Part shown: positions 14,756 to 23,624 of the stretch, in pieces
Layout of the letters: each line of letters starts with the position of its first letter
Position numbering within the stretch: position 1 is the first letter of the stretch
Assembly: GCA_015231955.1 (NCBI GenBank)
Contig: JADGAN010000052.1
Coordinates: 1-33,017 of the forward strand
Length of the DNA: 33,017 nt
From: Oligoflexia bacterium
GTDB lineage: Bacteria; Bdellovibrionota; Bacteriovoracia; Bacteriovoracales; Bacteriovoracaceae
Direction: 5' to 3'
The notes under the pieces: model-generated
The model's database searches: none
What the model saw: only the letters and a program-made list of their open reading frames with translations
What the model was told of the DNA's origin: nothing
Translations under genes and position numbers: made by a program

Positions 14756-16222
14756 ATGGCAATGCAAGAGTTGATCGATATTTTAGAGAAAATGGATGCC
14801 AAGCTTTCTAGTAGAGAGTCGAGTATAAAAGGCATTAGTGTATTAGAGGTGGTTGTAGGTGTATGCCGTCTGCTAGAGCTTAAAAACCTCTTTTCCTGGC
14901 TTAAATTTGCGCAAGAGTTTTCCTTTGTCACTTACCCGATGGAAGTGATGGCAAGAAAAGAGAGTTTAAGGCGCACAATCTTTTTTTTTAGAGGCCTTAA
15001 GCAGCAAATTGAGTTGCAGCTTTTTATAGAGGATGAGCGGAGTGTTTTTACTGAGGAGGTATGGGGAGAATTAAAACAGAACGCTGTTTTGGTATGGCCC
15101 GCTTTAGAGTGCGATCGCTATCTTCCAGGTATAGAGGAGCGAAAAAAGATCATCTTCTCTCCAGAAATAAGTAGTGTTACCATTTCCTATCAAGAGTTGC
15201 TTTTAAACTTTTATTTAGATGAAGATGTTGTTTGTGAAACCTTTATTGACTACCCAGAAGTTTGTACAGATAAAGAAAATATTTTTACCGATCTTCCCTA
15301 TACTTACAAAATTGCCACACTGATGGCCCAAGAAAATTTTTTAGGGCTGATTATTCCACCGCGAGCACAAGTATTAAGAATGCTGCTTTTAGAGTGGGAG
15401 AGAATCACAGAACACTTGCGAGTGATTCATCAGATGATCGTGCATCTTGGTGCCGATGCTTATGCCACACTCTTCGAGAAATTAATCTACACCATGGCGA
15501 CACACTTTCGGTATACAGCAGATGATTTGGTCTTAGGTGGAGTAACTACCTGGCCTTGTGGAGAGTGGTTTACACGCTTGTATGAGCTTTTGCGCACGGT
15601 TTCGCATGAGTGCCAAACACTCTTTAAATTCATTACCCGGGCCAGAACTTGGCAATCACAAACCAAGATCAGTGGGATGCTTGCTAGTTGGGGCCGTGAA
15701 CGTGGCCTTAGTGGTCCGCTGCTGCGAGCATCTGGTGTGGGGTACGATCTACGAAAGCAACGAGGCCACTACTACTATCCAGAGATCGATTTTGAAATTC
15801 CTGTGGGTGTTATGGGTGACGTTCACGATATTTATCTTGTACGCATGGAAGAGATTTTTTATGCGATCAAAATTATTCAAGCACTCTTAAGAGCACTCCC
15901 GAGTGGTGGAGTGGTGCTGCCTAGAGAGGAGATTCACAATAGTTTTAAGAGTGGAGTAGAGATGGGAACTTATGTTTATACTGCACTAGAGGCGCCTTCG
16001 GGTGAGCTAGGGTTTGGTGTGAGTGTTGCTAGTAGCGGTCTGCTTGTGGGAAAAATGTTTTCAGGAGGGTGGAGTAGTGTGAATAGTTGGCCATTGATGA
16101 TAAAGGGACTTACGGTGGAAGAGGGTCTTTTGGTCTTTATTGCTTTAGGGATAAAGAGTGAAGAGTATCGGAACACGCTCTTTTTACAAGACACACTTGT
16201 GATGAAGGAGTGCTCACGATGA
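14756..16222 (+). CDS. Degenerate NuoCD-like (complex I 30/49-kDa) protein
   Basis: The second half (about 200-470) resembles the 49-kDa subunit NuoD: PPRAQVLRMLLLEWERITEHL, DDLVLGGV, GLSGPLLRASGVGYDLRK (318-335), dF..P (346-350) and YLVRMEEI near 361-368, followed by LP at 382-383. Residues about 40-130 resemble the 30-kDa subunit NuoC, so the layout matches NuoCD fusions. The opening of the NuoD part lacks the HPSTHG segment whose His lines the quinone site in complex I, and there are no CxxC pairs, so it is not a NiFe-hydrogenase large subunit either. GTG 14753 is the outermost start; I prefer ATG 14756 with AAAGGG upstream (residue numbers given from the GTG). No other clear nuo gene is visible. 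It is probably a structural or regulatory paralogue. Confidence 0.7.
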   Translation: MAMQELIDILEKMDAKLSSRESSIKGISVLEVVVGVCRLLELKNLFSWLKFAQEFSFVTYPMEVMARKESLRRTIFFFRGLKQQIELQLFIEDERSVFTEEVWGELKQNAVLVWPALECDRYLPGIEERKKIIFSPEISSVTISYQELLLNFYLDEDVVCETFIDYPEVCTDKENIFTDLPYTYKIATLMAQENFLGLIIPPRAQVLRMLLLEWERITEHLRVIHQMIVHLGADAYATLFEKLIYTMATHFRYTADDLVLGGVTTWPCGEWFTRLYELLRTVSHECQTLFKFITRARTWQSQTKISGMLASWGRERGLSGPLLRASGVGYDLRKQRGHYYYPEIDFEIPVGVMGDVHDIYLVRMEEIFYAIKIIQALLRALPSGGVVLPREEIHNSFKSGVEMGTYVYTALEAPSGELGFGVSVASSGLLVGKMFSGGWSSVNSWPLMIKGLTVEEGLLVFIALGIKSEEYRNTLFLQDTLVMKECSR

Positions 16223-16401
16223 TTCTTAGTCAAAGATATCGCAAAGGAAAAAACTTTTTTTATGCCCTGGTGGATATTCTCTCTTTTTTGATCAAAGTGT
16301 TTGCTCTAGTGATCTCCTCTCCTAAAAGAGAGATTGGATATAGTAAAAGAGGGCCGCAAGAGCGGCGCAAATCGGGATCGTCAGTACCCAGGCCCAAATG
16401 A
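16219..16401 (+). CDS. Small membrane ORF coupled to the NuoCD-like gene
   Basis: A 60-residue ORF whose ATG (16219) overlaps the TGA of the preceding gene as ATGA; AAGGAG at 16205-16210 is at suitable spacing. It has one hydrophobic segment (about 13-36) followed by a basic tail. A hydrophobic N-terminal helix followed by an Arg-Gly segment loosely recalls the opening of NuoI, but the iron-sulfur part is absent and the resemblance is weak. The last 80 bases overlap the end of pit on the other strand, so the tail may be read through non-coding sequence after a truncation. Confidence 0.45.
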   Translation: MILSQRYRKGKNFFYALVDILSFLIKVFALVISSPKREIGYSKRGPQERRKSGSSVPRPK

Positions 16402-17308
16402 TACTGCCAATTAAGCTCCACTTAAGAGCAGAGAGGCGAATGGTAGCGCCTACACCCATCACCGCAGTGGTTTTAATATGAGTGGTACTGATCGGAATTC
16501 CAAAAAAAGAGGCGATAAGAATGATGAAAGAGGCGGTGATCTCCACTGCAAAACCGTGAATCGGGCGAAGCTTCACCACTTTAGTTCCCATGGTGTGAAT
16601 AATGCGCCAACCACCGGCCATAGTTCCAAGTCCCATGGTGAGTGCACACACAAAGATCACCCAAAAGGGAACCTCAAAGTTGTCAATGAATTGGTGGCTA
16701 ACCAGTGCCAGCGTAATAATTCCCATGGTCTTTTGAGCATCATTTGAGCCGTGGCTAAAGGCCATGAGTCCTGCAGAGAGGAGTTGTAATTTTCTAAAGT
16801 AGCGATTGCTCTTATCGGGATGAGCACGAAAGAAGAGTTTTAACAAAACCAGCATGACAAAAAAGCCTACGAACACCCCCAGCACGGGAGAGACCAGCAT
16901 GGGAATGATCACTTTATGGAAGACACCGCTTCCGTTGATATGGCCAATACCACTGTAGCTTGCCGATGCCCCTAATAACCCTCCAATCAGTGCGTGAGAG
17001 GAGCTGGAGGGGAGGCCATAGTACCAGGTGACCAGGTTCCAGACGATGGCACCCATAAGCGCACAAAGAATCACCGTTTGAGTGATGCCTGTGGCATCGA
17101 TAATCCCTGCACCGATGGTTTTGGCAACATGGGTTCCAGAGAAAGCACCGATAAAGTTAAAGATGGCGCCGTAAATGATAGCGGTGCGTGGAGTGAGCAC
17201 TTTGGTGGAGACCACTGTGGCGATAGCGTTAGCAGAGTCGTGAAAGCCATTGATGTACTCGAAGACTAACGCAACGATGATCACCAGGCATAATGTCATT
17301 ATCATCAT
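16322..17308 (-). CDS. pit: Pit-family inorganic phosphate transporter
   Basis: Low-affinity, proton-coupled (metal-)phosphate importer of the inner membrane. The protein has the two inverted PiT signature regions: GFHDSANAIATVVST (21-35) and the later FSHGSNDAQKTMGI. About ten membrane helices are visible in 328 residues, a normal size for bacterial short Pit proteins. It follows its DUF47 partner by 29 bases on the same strand. Its 3' end overlaps a small convergent ORF. Confidence 0.92.
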   Translation of the reverse strand: MMIMTLCLVIIVALVFEYINGFHDSANAIATVVSTKVLTPRTAIIYGAIFNFIGAFSGTHVAKTIGAGIIDATGITQTVILCALMGAIVWNLVTWYYGLPSSSSHALIGGLLGASASYSGIGHINGSGVFHKVIIPMLVSPVLGVFVGFFVMLVLLKLFFRAHPDKSNRYFRKLQLLSAGLMAFSHGSNDAQKTMGIITLALVSHQFIDNFEVPFWVIFVCALTMGLGTMAGGWRIIHTMGTKVVKLRPIHGFAVEITASFIILIASFFGIPISTTHIKTTAVMGVGATIRLSALKWSLIGSIIWAWVLTIPICAALAALFYYIQSLF

Positions 17309-17337
17309 AAAAGTGTTCCCAAAAACAAAGACTAAAG

Positions 17338-17976
17338 TTAGGAGTTTTTCAACACAATGTTGAGGGTGATATCAGAGAGCGTTCCACAACTCTCTCCCAC
17401 GCTTTCCAGGTCACGATAGAGTTGACCTAGTTTCAATATAGTCATTGCATCGTGATTGTTATAGAAGAGCTCTTCTAGCGCTGTCTTGATCTCCGCATCC
17501 ATGAGATTTTCCAGTTCATGCATACGTCGCCCACTCTCAGTGATATCCTTGGCCTTCGTGGTGCTCTTTAATTGATCGACAGCAGTTTTTAGTTCGTCGG
17601 TGATTTTGACTAAAAGTTGCGATTGTTGTTTTAAAGATTCGTTATATCCATCTAAGTTGTAGTAGTAAGAGTTTTTTATTACGCGAACGATTTTTTTTGT
17701 GATCTTGTTGATAAAGACTGCCACTGTTTGAATATCTTCGCGATCAAAAGGGGTGATGAAAGTGGCGCTTAAGTGCTCAAGTAGGCGATGAGTAAGTTCA
17801 TTGGAACGCTCTTTTAAGAGACGAGCATGCTCCATCTTCTCTTCACTAATGCCCGTTTCGTAGATGTCAGATAAGGCAGAGGAGGCCTGACAAGCAAGTT
17901 CGATACTCTCATTGAAGAGGGAGTAGAAGATCTTCTCTTCAGGGGGAAGGATTTTCTTTATTAAATTAATAAGCAT
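17338..17976 (-). CDS. DUF47 / PhoU-like Pit accessory protein
   Basis: A helical cytoplasmic protein of 212 residues of the PhoU-like DUF47 family. The pattern at the start (LINLIKKILPPEEKIFYSLF) and FDREDIQTVAVFINKITKKI, which recalls the metal-binding PhoU motif, are diagnostic. These proteins are almost always encoded next to Pit and are thought to gate or regulate it. AGGAGAG stands before the ATG. The gene is first of a two-gene operon with pit. Confidence 0.88.
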   Translation of the reverse strand: MLINLIKKILPPEEKIFYSLFNESIELACQASSALSDIYETGISEEKMEHARLLKERSNELTHRLLEHLSATFITPFDREDIQTVAVFINKITKKIVRVIKNSYYYNLDGYNESLKQQSQLLVKITDELKTAVDQLKSTTKAKDITESGRRMHELENLMDAEIKTALEELFYNNHDAMTILKLGQLYRDLESVGESCGTLSDITLNIVLKNS

Positions 17977-18035
17977 TAAAACTCTCCTGTCAGTTTATTT
18001 TAAATCCAAGTCGGTTGCACGATCGCGTTTACTTA

Positions 18036-18269
18036 CTACCATAATGCCATAATCAATTGCAGCAAAATTATGACAATGAGAGGGGATATATCAAACGGAA
18101 TATCGTGCGGAAGAATATTTCTTAAAAATTTACGGATCGGCGCTAAGCTTAAGTCAGCGGCCTTGCGAACAAATTGTACTACTTGGTAGTGACGAAATTG
18201 CGGAAGAAAACTTAAGATGACATCGGCAATAATGATCAGGATATAGAAATTTAAGAGAAAATGAATCAT
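18036..18269 (-). CDS. YggT-family membrane protein
   Basis: A 77-residue protein with two membrane helices (about 3-20 and 57-76) separated by the YggT signature of a Leu-Ala-Pro-Ile-Arg loop and the DISPLIVIILLQL segment. The family is linked to membrane maintenance and, in some bacteria, cell division or osmotic tolerance; its exact function is unknown. The frame is open to GTG 18284, but AAAAGGG at good spacing favours ATG 18269. Confidence 0.82.
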   Translation of the reverse strand: MIHFLLNFYILIIIADVILSFLPQFRHYQVVQFVRKAADLSLAPIRKFLRNILPHDIPFDISPLIVIILLQLIMALW

Positions 18270-18353
18270 AGGTGCCCTTTTCACTCTTTTGCGAATGTTC
18301 TGAACTTGTAGGAGTTCCGCTAGACTGTATAAAATTTTGCCTTAAACGTAAAC

Positions 18354-20180
18354 TTAAAAGTTGCTTTTCGAGGTGAGCTCTTCCCAGCGGGTGTAGAGGC
18401 GATCAATCTCTGCTTGTGCCGTCACCATCTGCAGCGAGAGTTCATGCAAGAGTGCAACTTTTTGTTGATTTTGGGGATCGATGCTTTGGGCCTCAAGCAT
18501 GCGCAGTCGCTCTTCTGCCTCTAAAATGGCACTCTCCATTTGATCGAGTTCGCGTTGCTCTTGAAAATTTAATCGCTTCTTGGAATTGCTGGAGTTATTG
18601 GAATTACTGGGAGCAGTAGGTGAGGATGCTGCTGTTGCTTTGTTTCTTTCCTTCTCCTCTGCTTCTTGATTTACGCGCCAATTTTCCCATTGCTCTAAGC
18701 TAGAAAAAGTGAGCAGCTCTTTTTTATTTTTATGATTGTTAAAGACTAAAATTTGTGAGGCCACTTGATCAAGAAAGTAGCGATCGTGAGAGACTAAGAG
18801 GATGGCGCCGGGAAACTCCTGTAATACCTCTTGCAAAATATCTAAAGTTTTGATGTCGAGATCATTGGTGGGTTCATCGAGTACCAAAATGTTGGCCTCT
18901 TTTAACATGAGTTTTGCAATCAGTAGTCTTGCTTGTTCTCCCCCAGAGAGTTTGGCCACAGGCATATCCATCTGCTCTTTACTAAAAAGAAAGCGTGCCA
19001 AATAACCACAGATATGTACTTTACTACCTCGGTAATCGACAAAATCTCCATCGGGAGAGATATTTTTTAGAAGTGTAGTGGTGGGATCAAGGCAGTCGCG
19101 ATTTTGAGCAAACCAGGCCACTTGTAACTTTTCAGCGTGGGTGATGCTACCACCAGCATCGCAGCTCTCTTCACCAATTAAAATTTTAAGCAGTGTGGTT
19201 TTCCCACAGCCATTGGCACCTAAAATACCGAGACGACTTTTGGGAGTGATCAAGAGATCGATTTTGGGAAAGATTAAATTTTCATGGTAACTTTTACTAA
19301 TGGCCTTAGCATCGATCAGTCGCTTGGGATTTTTTTCAGCGGACTGGAAATCGATACGCACACTTTGATTTTGATTGCGGTATTGCAGCTCTGCCACCTC
19401 TGATTCAAGTTCGTAAGCGCGCTTGATGCGCGCTTGTTGCTTGGTGGAGCGGGCCTTGGCCCCTCGTTGTAACCACTCACTCTCTCTGCGGAGGGTGTTT
19501 TTAAGTTTAACCTCCTCACGCTCTTGCGCGGAAAGTTTTTCCTCTTTCAATTTTAGATAGGTGAGGTAGTCCCCACTCACTTGTAAAAGTCCTCCGGCAT
19601 TTCTACGATCAAGTTCGATAATACGATTGGAAACTTTTTGTAAAAAGAGGCGATCGTGGGTGATGGTAATGGTAGCGAAGGCGGAGCGTGCGAGCAACTC
19701 TTCCAGCCAGATAATACTGGTAATGTCGAGGTGATTGGTGGGCTCATCTAAGAGAAGTAGATCGGGGCGCTTTAAGAGTTCTCTTGCCAGTGCAACTCGT
19801 TTTTTCCATCCTCCGGAGAGGGTTGCGATGGGTGTATCGGCGGCGGGGAGATTTAGCTTAGAGGTGAGTTCATCGGCATAGGCCAAATCCTCTTGGTGTT
19901 TAGAGTTGCTCTCTAAAAGGGTAGAGTTGATGGTTGCTCCCTCACTAAAGTGGGGAACCTGTTGTAAAAAACCGATGCGCAAATTTTTTTCGCAAGAGAT
20001 ATTTCCTTCGTCGGGAGTGTCAGCGCTTGATAGCAGGCGTAGGAGTGTAGACTTGCCGGCCCCATTGGGGCCTATCAGTCCGATGCGGTCGCCACGACTA
20101 ACTGAAAAGGTAAGGGAATCAAAGAGTGGCCGAGCGGAATAAGCTTTCTTTAGTTTATGAACATTGATCAATATGGACAT
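18354..20180 (-). CDS. uup: ABC-F ATPase, Uup-like
   Basis: Soluble ABC-F protein with two ATPase cassettes and no membrane domain. Cassette 1 has the Walker A GPNGAGKST (37-45), signature LSGGW (121-125) and Walker B LLLLDEPTNHLD (141-152). Cassette 2 has GANGCGKTT (321-329), LSGGE (411-415) and ILVLDEPTNDLD (431-442). The charged linker between them (about 205-280) and the C-terminal coiled coil (about 545-605, after a Ser/Asn-rich stretch) fit Uup, a ribosome- and DNA-structure-associated ABC-F protein. Length 608 is close to Uup (about 635). AGGAGAT precedes the ATG. Confidence 0.9.
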   Translation of the reverse strand: MSILINVHKLKKAYSARPLFDSLTFSVSRGDRIGLIGPNGAGKSTLLRLLSSADTPDEGNISCEKNLRIGFLQQVPHFSEGATINSTLLESNSKHQEDLAYADELTSKLNLPAADTPIATLSGGWKKRVALARELLKRPDLLLLDEPTNHLDITSIIWLEELLARSAFATITITHDRLFLQKVSNRIIELDRRNAGGLLQVSGDYLTYLKLKEEKLSAQEREEVKLKNTLRRESEWLQRGAKARSTKQQARIKRAYELESEVAELQYRNQNQSVRIDFQSAEKNPKRLIDAKAISKSYHENLIFPKIDLLITPKSRLGILGANGCGKTTLLKILIGEESCDAGGSITHAEKLQVAWFAQNRDCLDPTTTLLKNISPDGDFVDYRGSKVHICGYLARFLFSKEQMDMPVAKLSGGEQARLLIAKLMLKEANILVLDEPTNDLDIKTLDILQEVLQEFPGAILLVSHDRYFLDQVASQILVFNNHKNKKELLTFSSLEQWENWRVNQEAEEKERNKATAASSPTAPSNSNNSSNSKKRLNFQEQRELDQMESAILEAEERLRMLEAQSIDPQNQQKVALLHELSLQMVTAQAEIDRLYTRWEELTSKSNF

Positions 20181-20295
20181 GAGTAGAATCTCCTAGTATT
20201 TTAGAGCGATCTTACAATAAAAAAATGTAGTTTGAAAATCGATTTACAAAAGTTAAGATAATAACAGGGTGGGTGGAAGGGGAGGGACCAAAACG

Positions 20296-21141
20296 ATGTT
20301 GGACGTGAAGACCATCTTTTTCAACAATATTATTGTATCCTTTTGTCTCATTGCAGTTATGCTGGCGTACAACCTTAGCAACAAGACTTATCCAGGACAT
20401 AACAAGTGGATTGGATCAGTGGTATGCATGATGCTGGCCTATGTAGGGTTCTTGTTAAGGAGTACACACCCTTTGCTGGGGGTAGTGATTTGCCAATTCT
20501 TCTTTACAGCAACCTATCTTTTGCATCTGGATGGCTACTGTGAATTTTTTCAAAATAGGCGGATCATCCATAAAGGTTACTATCTCATACCAGTGATGGC
20601 GGTGATTTCAGTTGTTATTATCTACTCTAAGTTTGCGGATGCTACTTTAATAGTAAAGAGCATGGCCTTTTGGATTTCGCTGATTTTAGTGAACACCGTG
20701 CTCTTGCTACGAAAAATCTCTATTGAAAAAAAGGGTGTGCTTTTGCAGCTATCCCTTGGACTTAATCTGCTCAATTTGCTTATGTTTGCCTTTAGCTGCA
20801 CCCCTTGGGTACAGCTGGAGTATGCTATCTTTGTTCAGAATTTGATCAATGTGATGGTCACTATTCTTTATATTCTTCTGCATAATCAGCGAGCGGAAGA
20901 AGAGTTGGCCTTGTCAAAAAATAATTTATTATTATCCAATCAAAGGCTTTCTACTACACTTGGGGAATTAAAAGTACTACATGGATCAATTCCTATTTGT
21001 GAATGCTGTAAGAGTGTTCAGGATGAATCGGGCAGTTGGATGGTTTTTGAACGCTATATTAAAAACAAAACAGAAGTTGCTTTCACTCATGGAATTTGTC
21101 CGGAGTGCAAAAATAAAATTTTAGCTGCAGGTGAGAAATAA
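20296..21141 (+). CDS. Membrane sensor with C-terminal zinc-ribbon-like tail (paralogue 1)
   Basis: The frame runs from GTG 20269, but ATG 20296, preceded by AAGGGGAGGG, matches the start of its neighbour. Residues 1-200 hold about seven membrane helices with SNKTYPGHNKWI and LHLDGY motifs, a layout seen as the input module of some diguanylate cyclases. A short coiled coil (about 201-230) follows, then a tail SIPICECC (231-238) ... HGICPEC (265-271), giving CxxC and CxxC pairs spaced like a zinc site. That tail normally ends PAS-type signalling proteins. There is no kinase or GGDEF domain, so the output must be by contact or the tail itself. The gene is immediately followed (no gap, TAAATG) by its paralogue. 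Confidence 0.7.
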   Translation: MLDVKTIFFNNIIVSFCLIAVMLAYNLSNKTYPGHNKWIGSVVCMMLAYVGFLLRSTHPLLGVVICQFFFTATYLLHLDGYCEFFQNRRIIHKGYYLIPVMAVISVVIIYSKFADATLIVKSMAFWISLILVNTVLLLRKISIEKKGVLLQLSLGLNLLNLLMFAFSCTPWVQLEYAIFVQNLINVMVTILYILLHNQRAEEELALSKNNLLLSNQRLSTTLGELKVLHGSIPICECCKSVQDESGSWMVFERYIKNKTEVAFTHGICPECKNKILAAGEK

Positions 21142-21993
21142 ATGCTGGATGCAAAGACGGTCATCATTGATAGCATATTCATCTACTTGATCTTGTTTGT
21201 GGTGATGTTTGCTTATGGGAAGAGCAACAAAACCTATGCAGGATATGATAAGTGGATTTATTCACTGATTTTCCTCTTTATTGGTCACATAGGAGTAGTG
21301 ATTCGGGATCAGAATATCATCTACGGTATTCTCCTTAGTCCTTTCTCTTTTTCTTTGGCCTGTGTTCTTCGTTTGGATGGTTATATGCAATTTTTAGGGA
21401 AGAGAGGTCTTGCGAAATGGTGGTATGCGATTCCGCTGTTGCTGCTGTTGATAGCGCTTGTAATTCACTACACCATAGGTGACACCCCAATAAAAATTGC
21501 CATGTTCTATTTGCTTTTATTTATGTTTACTACTGCTACCGGCCGTATGCTCTTTCAGGCGTACAAGGTGGATCGAAATCCCCTGCTTTTATTGGCCGCG
21601 CTGATTAATTTTATTAACCCTATTTTGCTTATTGTTCGTACCCTCTTACTTTTATTATCTTACGAGGGGAGTTTGATCATTAGTGATCTTCCCCATGTTA
21701 CACTATTTTCAATGCAAAAGATCACTAGTGTTTTGCTTTTTATCTCCTTTCTGGTATTGCATAACCAACGTTCACAGCAAGCACTGATGGTAGCAAAGCG
21801 AGATATTGATCTCTCGAATCAAAAACTTTCGCAGGCGATGAGTGAATTGAAATTACTTCAAGGATTGGTGCCAATTTGCAGCTACTGCAAAAAGCTTCGT
21901 GATGCCAAGGGAGCTTGGCTTTATGTGGAGGATTATATCAAGGAGTACACCTCTGCCGAGTTTTGCAAAACTCGCTGCCCGAAGTGTGGTTAG
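21142..21993 (+). CDS. Membrane sensor with C-terminal zinc-ribbon-like tail (paralogue 2)
   Basis: A 283-residue paralogue of the preceding protein with the same order: about seven helices with SNKTYAGYDKWI (28-39) and LRLDGY (76-81), a coiled coil (about 211-240) and the tail VPICSYC (243-249) ... CKTRCPKC (275-282). The tail ends one residue after its final CxxC pair. The first tail carries HGICPEC where this one has CKTRCPKC. It starts directly on the stop of gene 1 and ends 50 bases before the xanthine dehydrogenase genes, so all four could be one transcript. The ligand is unknown; a purine-related signal is a guess from context. Confidence 0.7.
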   Translation: MLDAKTVIIDSIFIYLILFVVMFAYGKSNKTYAGYDKWIYSLIFLFIGHIGVVIRDQNIIYGILLSPFSFSLACVLRLDGYMQFLGKRGLAKWWYAIPLLLLLIALVIHYTIGDTPIKIAMFYLLLFMFTTATGRMLFQAYKVDRNPLLLLAALINFINPILLIVRTLLLLLSYEGSLIISDLPHVTLFSMQKITSVLLFISFLVLHNQRSQQALMVAKRDIDLSNQKLSQAMSELKLLQGLVPICSYCKKLRDAKGAWLYVEDYIKEYTSAEFCKTRCPKCG

Positions 21994-22043
21994 TGTTGAA
22001 CAATTTTAATTTTTTTTTATAGCAGTTTTAAGGAGTAGACAGT

Positions 22044-23624
22044 ATGAGTGATCAGCAGCGCAAGCGAATGCGAGATTATGTCCTTCTCTATGTCAATGGT
22101 GTGAGAAGGTGTGTTCGGGGTAAGGATGTTTTTCTTTCTCTCTCCGATTATTTAAGGCAGGAACTTTTACTTACGGGAACCAAGGTGGTGTGTGCAGAAG
22201 GTGATTGTGGTGCCTGTACTACCATTCGTATGTATTCCGATTTTAGTGAGGAGAAAAAACTTACGGTTGAGATGTTTGACTCTTGTATTGCTCCTCTTTA
22301 TCTTCTCGATTGCACCAATGTGGTGACTATAGAGGGGGCGGCCCTGGGTGAGGGTGACGAGAGGATGAGTCCGGTACAAACAGCGATGATGAATAGTCAT
22401 GGCAGTCAATGTGGCTTTTGTACTCCAGGTTTTGTAATGGCGATGACAGCGATCTTTGCAAGTAAGCAGTTGCAGCTCAAGCAGGGAGCAGGAGCAAGTT
22501 TAGGCAAAGAGAAAGAGAATTTGACAGAAGCAGAAGTGTTAGAGGTTCGAGAGGGGCTTGTTGGCAACCTTTGTCGTTGCACTGGTTACGTAGGGATTAT
22601 CGATGCCGCTAAAAGTGTTCCCTGGCGATTGATGCCCTTTTTATTACAGCACCAATGGAGTGTGGAGATAGAAAACGATCTGCTCCAACATCGCGCGATT
22701 CCTCTAAAAGTTGTTAGTAAAGAAGAGGGACTGGGGCAGGAGCAGGAGAAGACTCTTTATGCACCGGTAGAGGTAGAGGAGGCGGTTGCTTTAAAGCGGG
22801 AGCAGCAAGAGAAGCTCTCTATCTTTTCTGGGGCCACCGACCTTGGGGTGCAAATCAATAAAGGACGCTTTGCTGTAAAAGCAGTTTTAAATCTCTCCAA
22901 TATTGCTACACTTTTTACGCTTGCGCGAGATGAGGAGAGAGCAGAGTTAATCGTTGGTGCTAAAGTTTCACTTTCAAGATTGCAAGCAGAGTGCAAGGAG
23001 ACCATTCCAGAACTTTATAAACACCTGAATATTTTTGCCTCTCCACAAATTAAAAATTTAGGAACGCTAGTGGGTAATTTGGCCAACGCCTCTCCCATTG
23101 GCGATACCATTCCCTTCCTTTTAGCGGTCGCAGCGCGCGTAGAGGTGATGGGAGCAGCAGGAAGAAGAGTTATTTTGATGGATGAGTTCTTTTTGGGGTA
23201 TAAAAAAATTGCCGTCACTGCAGATGAGATCATTACACGCATCTTCATTCCTATTCCTGCAAAAGAGAGTGTGCTGAAAATTTATAAGGTCTCTAAGCGT
23301 AGTGATTTGGATATCTCTACGATCAGTGCCAGCTTCTTGGTAAACTTTGCTGCCAAAGAGGGGGTGATTGATAAGATACGAGTTGCTTATGGTGGTGTTG
23401 CCGCCACTCCACTGCGCTTTTTGAAACTTGAAAATTTCTTACAAGGCAAATCGTTACAAGCAGTGGCCAATAGCGAATACAAAGAGGTGGAGGCGATTTT
23501 AAGAAATGAGGCGTCTCCCATTGCAGATGTGCGTGGGTCGGCAGAGTATCGTGCTGATTTAGTAGTAAACCTATTTAAGAAATTTTCAATGGAAATGGAG
23601 ATGGAAATGGAGAGGAGAAAATGA
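22044..23624 (+). CDS. xdhA: Xanthine dehydrogenase, iron-sulfur/FAD subunit
   Basis: Oxidises hypoxanthine/xanthine to urate together with the next protein; this subunit passes electrons to NAD+. The first [2Fe-2S] cluster is at Cys50, Cys55, Cys58 and Cys81; the second at Cys123, Cys126 (QCGFCTPGF), Cys177 and Cys179 (LCRCTGY). An FAD-binding domain follows (about 250-425) with FSGATDLGV and NLGTLVGNLANASPIGD, then the CO-dehydrogenase flavoprotein C-terminal domain. At 526 residues it is a little longer than usual because of charged inserts near 140-165 and 225-240. AAGGAG precedes the ATG. The ATGA overlap with the next gene shows coupled translation. Confidence 0.92.
   Translation: MSDQQRKRMRDYVLLYVNGVRRCVRGKDVFLSLSDYLRQELLLTGTKVVCAEGDCGACTTIRMYSDFSEEKKLTVEMFDSCIAPLYLLDCTNVVTIEGAALGEGDERMSPVQTAMMNSHGSQCGFCTPGFVMAMTAIFASKQLQLKQGAGASLGKEKENLTEAEVLEVREGLVGNLCRCTGYVGIIDAAKSVPWRLMPFLLQHQWSVEIENDLLQHRAIPLKVVSKEEGLGQEQEKTLYAPVEVEEAVALKREQQEKLSIFSGATDLGVQINKGRFAVKAVLNLSNIATLFTLARDEERAELIVGAKVSLSRLQAECKETIPELYKHLNIFASPQIKNLGTLVGNLANASPIGDTIPFLLAVAARVEVMGAAGRRVILMDEFFLGYKKIAVTADEIITRIFIPIPAKESVLKIYKVSKRSDLDISTISASFLVNFAAKEGVIDKIRVAYGGVAATPLRFLKLENFLQGKSLQAVANSEYKEVEAILRNEASPIADVRGSAEYRADLVVNLFKKFSMEMEMEMERRK

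Noticed and set aside
14756-16222. NiFe-hydrogenase large subunit
   Set aside because: Resembles the related NuoD fold, but both CxxC pairs that bind the NiFe centre are absent.
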